Source: Zingiber officinale (Eukaryota; Streptophyta; Magnoliopsida; Zingiberales; Zingiberaceae). Taken from it: a stretch of 64,000 bases of DNA. Under the pieces are notes generated by a model that did no database searches, was not told the origin of the DNA, and saw nothing but the letters and a program-made list of their open reading frames with translations. Every line of letters begins with the position of its first letter. The stretch's first letter is position 1. The stretch is from assembly GCF_018446385.1 (NCBI RefSeq), contig NW_024589871.1, positions 310,001 through 374,000 of the forward strand, written 5' to 3'. Of this stretch, positions 58,838-64,000 are shown piece after piece. The translations under genes were made by a program, and so were the position numbers.

Positions 58838-61666
58838 TGTAACGACCCAATTTTCCTCATTAGGAGTTCTAAAAGTTCTTAAAAATATTTAGAAATACCT
58901 TTAAAATATTCTAGAGATTTTTAGGAATTTATAGAGTATTTTTAGGCAATTTTTGGAGTTCGTTTGGTATTTTTACCAAGAGGAAGAAGTTAAAAAAAAA
59001 AAGAATATGTTGAAGCCAGGTTTTGAACATGCAATCTGTGACTTCGAGCAAAACCAGCCCAACCAGCAGAGCTACACGATTTTATGGAGCGAAATGTATA
59101 TATGCAGTAGATGGAACATTTAAAATAAATTGAAGAAAAAGGGGCGCGGACGGGAATCGAAGCCCAAACCTATGGCTTCGAGCAAAGCCCAACGGACCAA
59201 CTGGGCTAGCAGTGGTTATTTAATCAAATTAGGGTCGAATTGTACTTAAGCAGTAGTTGGGAAATCGAAATTAATTAAAACGAGAAAGGGCGCTGCGGGG
59301 GAATCGAACCAGCAACGGTTTGATTTGATCAAACGCTGCTGACCAGGTGATCCAACGGGAATTTTGTAATAAGAAGGAAGCGAAATAGTCTTAAGCTGTA
59401 ACAGAAGTATTAGGTTATAAAAGAGGTTAAGTTAAGAGAGGAAATTTATTCTCTCGATCCCTCTCCCCTTCTCTCGAGTTCGACGGTGCGACTCCTCTCG
59501 GGCGAAGGCGCAGCCAAGGCTAGGGCTCCTCCTCTTGGGCGACGGCAGCGAAGAAGCAAGGTCACCTTGTTGAGGAGGACGCGCGGACACGAAGGGAACG
59601 CCGAGATCGCAAGCTTCTCCGAAACCCTAGAGTCCTTCTCTTCCGGCCGTGAGTTCAAGAAATCGAGGTAAGTCGCTCCTCACCTGCGGTAAGATAGTTC
59701 CGAGCCTTTGATTTAGAGTATCTCTTAATGTGCCGTGAGAAATTTCGGATTTCCAGGAGTTTGGTTTCGTTTTGTTTCCGAATTTTGTTATGGAGATCGT
59801 TGTTTAAGGCTTGCTGCCGTGGGTTGCAAAGCAAGAACAGGAGGGGGTTTAGTATGTGGAGCATGTAGGTTTTGCTAGATTAGTTTCCTTTGCTCCTTGC
59901 CGTGGTACTAAACCTGAAGCAGGATTGTTACCTTTTTTTTGTCTGTTGGTTATTCCAGTAAGCACGAATGTTTCATTTTTCCCTTAGCTGCAGTTTGGTG
60001 TCATTCCTGTTTTCGAGTGTACAGATTTGAAGTTACCATTCCCTTGATGAGCAAGAATAGCCCTTGTTTAAAATATGTAGTATTAGTTCCCTTGCGTATC
60101 ATAGTATGAACAACCTTAAATTCTAGCATGTAAACATTAGCATTTCTGTCACTTTCATTGGGTTTCGGTTTTGGTAATGTATGTGGTTTCCTGGACAGAT
60201 TCGTAGCAGTTAAAGATGGATTTTCATTAGGTTTTTATTCTAGTTTTCTACCATATATGCTAGTTCCTAGATTAGTTCTTGCAAACGTTAGTATACAATC
60301 CAAGTTCTGCATTTTATTATAGTAGTTTTTCCTTTGGACCTTTGTCTCTTAATGTTGCATAGGAACTTATATGAAGCATGTTGTATTCAGGAAGTTTAAA
60401 TTCCAGTTAGTAGATCTTGCTGTTTCATTATTACCTCATTTAGCATGGACAGATTTATTTCGGCTTTAGTTGTGGTTTCCTACTAAAGTACCAAAAGATA
60501 AGAGTAAAAAGGAGATAAAGAAAAGAAAAGAAAAGGCCGAGGCCTTAAGTAGATCCCAAAAGTCAAGACTTTAGGGATTTTGACACACAAGGTGCCTATT
60601 AAAATGCCAAGGCATTTAAAGAAGAAGTAATTAAGATTATTTTACTTTGAAGAGGCTAGTACCCGACTTGAGGTTGTCGTTAAACAAATCCAGTGTTCAA
60701 TTCGAGGTCTTGGCCCTGGTAGACCGAGGTCTGCTCTTTTAGGATTGGTGGCTCGCTACCCCAACCTATTAGGGAACGCGCATAAGATGGTACTACGCCT
60801 AGGCCCAAGAAGAAGTTGATTATTATTTTGAAGTATTATAAGTATAAGCTTTTGAACTAATAAAACAATGTGTTTACAAAAGTTTACAAGTATTAAAGAA
60901 TAAGTTTAAATAAGTGAAATAAAAGAATAAGTTTTTAAGTAAGTTTAATAAGAATCAGAAAGTGTTTAGAATTCGAAAAGTTAAATTCTTTATGCTAGCA
61001 TGATAGTATAGACTTGTCTTACATGTTTAGCCTTTCAGTATGTTTCTTTACTATTAGAAGAGCATGAGTTAGCTTACTGTTATTTGCTATTTATGAGCAT
61101 GAGTAGCTTTACATGTTAGCATTCAGTTTTAGCATGTTTTTATTTATATACATGCACATCGAGTTTTTGTGAGTTAGATAGCGCTTACTAAGCAAATTTT
61201 GCTTATAGACTACACTTCCTCTTACTGCAGATACAGGAAAGGAAAAGATATAGAAAGGAAGGCGACAAGGAGGTGTTCGAGGGATGTGTGATGCCAGGAC
61301 TATGGAAGCCTTGGGACTTAGTTTAAGAATTTATTAAGAATGTATTAGATGAGTCATTTAGTCTTCCGCTGTTAGTTAACTGTATGTTTTTATTTTGTTT
61401 CCGCTATTTATTACTTGCATGCTTTGATTTCATTAAACTGCGTGGTGATGTTATTCCCTTTGGTTGTGAAAATATATGTTCCAGCCGCCTGTGGCTGAGT
61501 ATAGTTTGTTTATATTGTTGATTTGGTCACCGGTACAGGGGAGACTCTGCCGAAATTTTTCGGTAGGGTTTCCATGTGATTTTTAATCATACCGGTTAAG
61601 TAGAGTTAGTAGTTAAGTAACGGTCATCCTTAGAGAGTAGTAGTAGTAAGAAGGGTGGTCGTTACA
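58838..61666 (+). repeat. 5' LTR of the Gypsy element
   Basis: TGTAACGACCC to GTCGTTACA, 2829 bp. A TATAAAAG box lies at 59416-59423, followed by a GC-rich leader-like part (59460-59670). Three antisense tRNA-like segments lie upstream of the promoter (59013-59361). Confidence 0.88.
59013..59361 (-). repeat. Three antisense tRNA-like segments in the Gypsy LTR
   Basis: On the minus strand each segment (59083-59013, 59216-59141, 59361-59287) has an A-box-like word followed about 30-40 bp later by a B-box-like word. The middle one is clearest, with TAGCCCAGTTGG and GGCTTCGATTCCC; the third has CTGGTTCGATTCCC. Acceptor stems do not pair well, so these are tRNA-derived or tRNA-like sequences, not working tRNA genes. 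The 3' LTR repeats the set at about 63333-63694. Confidence 0.5.
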
Positions 61667-61668
61667 GT

Positions 61669-61679
61669 TGGTATCAGAG
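61669..61679 (+). other. Primer binding site of the Gypsy element
   Basis: TGGTATCAGAG, complementary to the 3' end of initiator tRNA-Met, lies two bases after the LTR end TTACA. Confidence 0.9.
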
Positions 61680-61892
61680 TAGTTCCCATTCTCCAGCATC
61701 ACACATCAGCACCATCCTTGCCGTCTTCAAGTAAGAAAGTATTTAAGTTTTCTTTTGTACTTTTCTTATTATTTGCAGTATAGAGTATTTGCTGAGAAAT
61801 GTTTAAGTAAGATAGAAGTTCTTGATTTCTTTTGTTTACATATATATGTCTAGAAAACGTAGGGACGATTTTAAGTTTCTCTACATAACTAG

Positions 61893-63105
61893 ATGTCAAG
61901 AAGAGGACGTCCCCGTACCGTTCATACTGGGGACCGAGCACAAGAGAACGAAGAGCCCAGAGTGGCTGAACCAAATCTCTCTGAAGTTGTTGCTCAACTC
62001 CGGAGACAAGTGGTGGAGCAGCAACAAGTAATCGTCAATCTGATTCCCACTCCTCCAACTATTAATGTGGAAACTCCAGGGGTAACTGAGGTTCCACCAG
62101 CCGCCTTGGAAGTCCCCACAGCACCTAGAAGACAAGAAGCCTACCTGATACAGTGGTTGAAGCTGAAGCCAGAAAGTTTTTCGGGCACGACTGAGCCCTG
62201 GGATGCTCAGTCTTGGTTCAAGACACTGGAGAGCACCATGGAGCTTCTTAACTGGCCAGAAGTCGAGAAAGTCAAGTGTGCTTCTTTCTGCTTATCTGGA
62301 GATGCCCGTATGTGGTGGGAAAGAGTGAAGAACAAGAGAATAGTCAATCAGATGAACTGGGCTGACTTCGAGACGGAGTTTTACGAAGAATTCTTTCGTC
62401 AACGAATCACCAACAAGCATTATGGGAGTTTATAGAATTCAGACAAGGTGATCTATCGGTGGAAGAAGCGGTCAAGAGGTTCAACAGGCTGGCTCGTCTG
62501 TCCAGAGTTAGTAAGTAGAGGAGGAACGAGTCCGACTGATGCTTAGGATGCTGAGACCAGTGATAGCACTTAATGTGAGTAGTGGAACACACCAGCCTCA
62601 GACTGGCGAAGAGCTGGTCAGCAGAGCATTAGTCGCTGAGCATTATTTGAACAACATCAAGGCACAACGAGAGCAACACAAGCCAGACAAGATCAAAAAC
62701 AAGACAGTGGGAAGTCAGGGACCCCAGTCAAGTGATCAGAATTGGAAGGGCAAGGGTAACAAAAGGAAACAATGGAATTTTGGAGGTAGCCAAGAGGAAG
62801 GCCCAGCAAACAAGCAGACCAAGTTTTCTCCCTGTCCTAAGTGTGGAAGAGTACATCCAGGAACCTGTCTTTTGGGTACAACTGGATGTTATTCATGTGG
62901 TCAAGAAGGACATCTAGCTAGAGCATGTCCTAACAAGTTTAAAGCACCTTTAGTGCAATATAGAGACGAGCCTGCACAGTTACACCACATGACGACATCG
63001 CTAGAAGGACCCTGTCTCAGTCAGGGACGGTTGGAAGCTCCACCCGATCCAACCAATGCCAGAGTATTTTCTCTTACTAGGGAAGAAGCTGCCGGTGCCC
63101 CATAA
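61893..63105 (+). pseudogene. Gag region of the Gypsy element
   Basis: It starts MSRRGRPRTVHTGDRAQEN. A retrotransposon capsid domain follows (WLKLKPESFSGTTEPWDAQS, ESTMELLNWPEVEKVKCASF, LSGDARMWWERV). Then comes a basic stretch and a CCHC zinc knuckle CYSCGQEGHLARAC. It ends ARVFSLTREEAAGAP, where chromoviral polyproteins normally continue into protease. The region appears broken about once. Gag forms the virus-like particle; in TR-GAG elements pol functions are thought to come from autonomous relatives. Confidence 0.85.
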
Positions 63106-63160
63106 TAGTCACAAAATTATTCTAAGTTCGAGGACGAACTTTTTATAAGGTATGGGGGAT

Positions 63161-64000
63161 TGTAACGACCCAATTTTCCTCATTAGGAGTTCTAAAAGTT
63201 CTTAAAAATATTTAGAAATACCTTTAAAATATTCTAGAGATTTTTAGGAATTTATAGAGTATTTTTAGGCAATTTTTGGAGTTCGTTTGGTATTTTTACC
63301 AAGAGGAAGAAGTTTAAAAAAAAAAGAATATGTTGAAGCCAGGTTTTGAACATGCAATCTGTGACTTCGAGCAAAACCAGCCCAACCAGCTGAGCTACAT
63401 GATTTTTGTTAACCTTATATGGAGCGAAATGTATATATGCAGTAGATGGAACGTTTAAAATAAATTGGAGAAAAAGGGGCGCGGACGGGAATCGAAGCCC
63501 AAACCTATGGCTTCGAGCAAAGCCCAACGGACCAACTGGGCTAGCAGTGGTTATTTAATCAAATTAGGGTCGAATTGTACTTAAGCAGTAGTTGGGAAAT
63601 CGAAATTAATTAAAACGAGAAAGGGCGCTGCGGGGGAATCGAACCAGCAACGGTTTGATTTGATCAAACGCTGCTGACTAGGTGATCCAACGGGAATTTT
63701 GTAATAAGAAGGAAGCGAAATAGTCTTAAGCTGTAACAGAAGTATTAGGTTATAAAAGAGGTTAAGTTAAGAGAGGAAATTTATTCTCTCGATCCCTCTC
63801 CCCTTCTCTCGAGTTCGACGGTGCGACTCCTCTCGGGCGAAGGCGCAGCCAAGGCTAGGGCTCCTCCTCTCGGGCGACGGCAGCGAAGAAGCAAGGTCAC
63901 CTTGTTGAGGAGGACGCGCGGACACGAAGGGAACGCCGAGATCGCGAGCTTCTCCGAAACCCTAGAGTCCTTCTCTTCCGACCGTGAGTTTAAGAAATCG
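63161..64000 (+). repeat. 3' LTR of the Gypsy element (truncated by the window end)
   Basis: Begins TGTAACGACCC directly after a polypurine tract (TATGGGGGAT). It differs from the 5' LTR by only a few substitutions and one short indel near 63405, and carries the same tRNA-like set and TATAAAAG (63751-63758). Confidence 0.9.

Larger units (their letters stand above)
58838..64000 (+). mobile_element. Young Gypsy (Tekay/Del-like) element carrying only gag (TR-GAG type)
   Basis: 5' LTR (58838-61666), primer site, gag region (61893-63105), polypurine tract (about 63149-63160) and the first 840 bp of the 3' LTR (63161 on, cut by the window end). No protease, reverse transcriptase or integrase lies between gag and the 3' LTR; the sequence goes directly to TTCGAGGACGAACTTTTTAT and the polypurine tract. 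This matches the TR-GAG class of non-autonomous elements. The LTRs are nearly identical over the shared 840 bp, so the insertion is young. Gag is broken about once. Confidence 0.85.

Noticed and set aside
59141-59216. A functional tRNA gene
   Set aside because: A- and B-box words are present, but the acceptor ends do not pair and the unit lies inside LTRs. Reported as tRNA-like only.

Overview
The window looks like a plant nuclear chromosome, most probably from a monocot. The intron-containing host genes have GC-rich exons set in AT-rich, transposon-filled DNA, and the repeats are typical plant families (Sirevirus-type Copia, Tekay/Del-type Gypsy, CACTA, hAT and PIF MITEs, L1-type LINEs, Ulp1-carrying Mutator-like elements). 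The LTR types suggest Zingiberales, but that is a guess from general resemblance. No CRISPR array, rRNA gene or canonical tRNA gene is visible.

Host genes lie in the first 25 kb. A heavy-metal-associated isoprenylated protein (HIPP, 3096-4585, +) faces tail to tail an R2R3-MYB gene of the MYB98/MYB64/MYB119 type (4992-6444, -). After a transposon block comes a complete seven-exon CYP90A (CPD-type) brassinosteroid cytochrome P450 (16954-19401, -), with a BZR1-type CGTGCG box just upstream. A promoter-like segment with a telo-box and a site II element (20455-20540) leads into a stretch with no clear ORF. A small three-exon gene of unknown function lies at 23890-24993.

Between these genes: a CACTA relic (6983-10870), a 642-bp hAT-type MITE with a perfect 8-bp target duplication (11385-12026), a Gypsy relic with a solo Copia LTR inside it (12040-15590), and a LINE 3' fragment (15860-16835). 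From 25.2 kb on, the window is almost all mobile DNA: an LTR fused to the 5' half of a LINE (25242-28460), an exact 86-bp tandem duplication, and a PIF-type MITE with an extremely AT-rich core (29783-30761).

The most striking structure is a 13.5-kb nest of Sirevirus-like Copia fossils (32630-46142). It sits inside the repeat-rich flank of an Ulp1-carrying Mutator-like element (about 32570-50340) and is flanked by a 5-bp repeat ATATC. Its two outermost LTRs point in opposite directions, and it contains a long inverted repeat whose arms meet with a 4-nt spacer at 35977-35980. From 50.4 kb come a partial Gypsy LTR, a reverse-oriented broken Copia element (51692-58837), and a young Gypsy element (58838 to beyond the window end) that keeps only a gag region between long LTRs, as in TR-GAG non-autonomous elements. 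Its LTRs carry three antisense tRNA-like segments.
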